Assembly: GCA_022782405.1 (NCBI GenBank)
Contig: JALFNK010000004.1
Coordinates: 1 to 64,000 of the forward strand
Reading direction: 5' to 3'
Origin: Alistipes sp.
GTDB lineage: Bacteria; Bacteroidota; Bacteroidia; Bacteroidales; Rikenellaceae
Length of the DNA: 64,000 nt
Shown: piece after piece, positions 63,492-64,000 of the stretch
Layout of the letters: the number at the start of each line of letters is the position of its first letter
Position numbering within the stretch: the stretch's first letter is position 1
Position numbers and translations under genes: made by a program
The notes under the pieces: generated by a model
The model's input: only the letters and a program-made list of their open reading frames with translations
Database searches by the model: none
What the model was told of the DNA's origin: nothing

Positions 63492-64000
63492 ATGAGCGAA
63501 ATCTACACCGTCATCGTCGGCATCCTGGGCATCCTCGCCGTATCGGGACTCTTCGTCGGCGTTACGAACGACGCCGTAAACTTCCTCAATTCGGCCATCG
63601 GCTCCAAAGCCGCCTCGATGCGTGTCATCCTCACCGTGGCCTCCGTAGGCATTCTCATCGGCGTGGTAACCTCGAGCGGCATGATGGAGGTCGCACGCAG
63701 CGGCATGTTCGACCCCGGGCTCTTCACCTTCCACGAAGTGATGATGCTCTATCTCGGCGTCATGTTCGCCAACATCATCCTGCTGGACCTCTACAACTCC
63801 TGGGGACTCCCCACCTCGACCACCGTGTCGCTGATCTTCTGCCTGCTCGGCTCGGCCATCGCCGTGTCGATCTACAAGATCGCCGGGGACCCCGCGCAGA
63901 GTGTCTCCTCGCTCGGGCAGTACATCAACACCTCGCGGGCCATGGGTATCGTCTCGGCGATCCTCCTCTCGGTGGTCATCGCCTTCACCTGCGGCACGGT
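63492..64000 (+). CDS. Inorganic phosphate transporter, PiT family (partial, runs off the window)
   Basis: The first 169 codons are present and the gene continues past the window end. The N-terminal PiT signature is GVTNDAVNFLNSAIGSKAAS, with the conserved Asn-Asp, and the second half-signature starts in WGLPTSTTVSLIF. At least four transmembrane helices are seen in the visible part. PiT proteins are metal-phosphate:H+ (or Na+) symporters. It has its own -7 box and an upstream inverted repeat. Bacteroidetes members often reach about 700 residues, so most of the gene is missing here. Confidence 0.9.
   Translation, partial: MSEIYTVIVGILGILAVSGLFVGVTNDAVNFLNSAIGSKAASMRVILTVASVGILIGVVTSSGMMEVARSGMFDPGLFTFHEVMMLYLGVMFANIILLDLYNSWGLPTSTTVSLIFCLLGSAIAVSIYKIAGDPAQSVSSLGQYINTSRAMGIVSAILLSVVIAFTCGT

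Overview
This 64 kb window looks like chromosomal DNA of a high-GC member of the Bacteroidales, most likely Alistipes (Rikenellaceae). That is an inference. It rests on the GC-rich coding sequence, recurrent Bacteroidetes promoters (TAnnTTTG -7 boxes, several with a TTTG-like box 19-20 nt upstream), weak Shine-Dalgarno sites, Bacteroidetes-typical families (DUF3078, DUF3108, WbqC, GT3-phosphorylase fusion, His-rich inner-membrane protein plus TonB receptor, GTPase-deficient EF-G2 paralogue) and surface-type lipoproteins. I see no tRNA, rRNA, CRISPR array, prophage or intact insertion sequence.

Layout: 0.2-5.2 kb (+) is a MacA/MacB-type ABC export system followed by a LytS/LytTR two-component pair. 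5.3-8.1 kb (-) is a TonB-dependent receptor behind a His-rich small membrane protein. 8.3-9.9 kb (-) is PEP carboxykinase and 10.3-11.5 kb (+) is HemW. 11.6-20.8 kb (+) is a glycogen cluster: a glycogen synthase/alpha-glucan phosphorylase fusion, a debranching enzyme with a lysine-rich tail, a GT4 transferase and a GH57 enzyme. 20.9-23.9 kb (-) carries an AraC regulator, a lipid kinase and ApbE. 24.1-29.7 kb (+) has rpsO-pnp, a large OmpA/TPR lipoprotein and deoC. 29.9-32.9 kb (-) has a DUF3078 protein, an S41 protease and an overlapping 49-aa membrane protein. Endonuclease IV follows (+), then (-) a CvpA/RsgA/TrmH/aminotransferase operon. 37.5-41.4 kb is an XRE regulator divergent from a 1146-aa lipoprotein, sharing a promoter region with a 20-bp palindrome.

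41.5-43.6 kb (+) is ispG and a WbqC-family gene, whose end overlaps a convergent GH2-family gene (43.5-45.6 kb, -). Both catalytic glutamates of that GH2 protein are cysteines. An AT-rich 0.6-kb stretch without a convincing gene follows. 46.4-51.6 kb (+) holds recG, a DUF3108 protein, an SGNH hydrolase and a coiled-coil membrane protein. Then come a ROK glucokinase (-), a polyprenyl synthase/U32/acyltransferase operon (+), a 71-aa membrane protein, an MFS exporter with an LD-carboxypeptidase, an aminopeptidase P, an EF-G paralogue with altered G motifs, and the start of a PiT phosphate transporter cut by the window end.

Together the genes describe a gut anaerobe that stores and mobilises glycogen, runs gluconeogenesis, and probably carries an EF-G variant of the kind used during carbon limitation. 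The most unusual signals are the double Glu-to-Cys GH2 protein, the XRE/surface-lipoprotein control region, the debranching enzyme's basic tail, and the near-leaderless genes started directly behind terminators.
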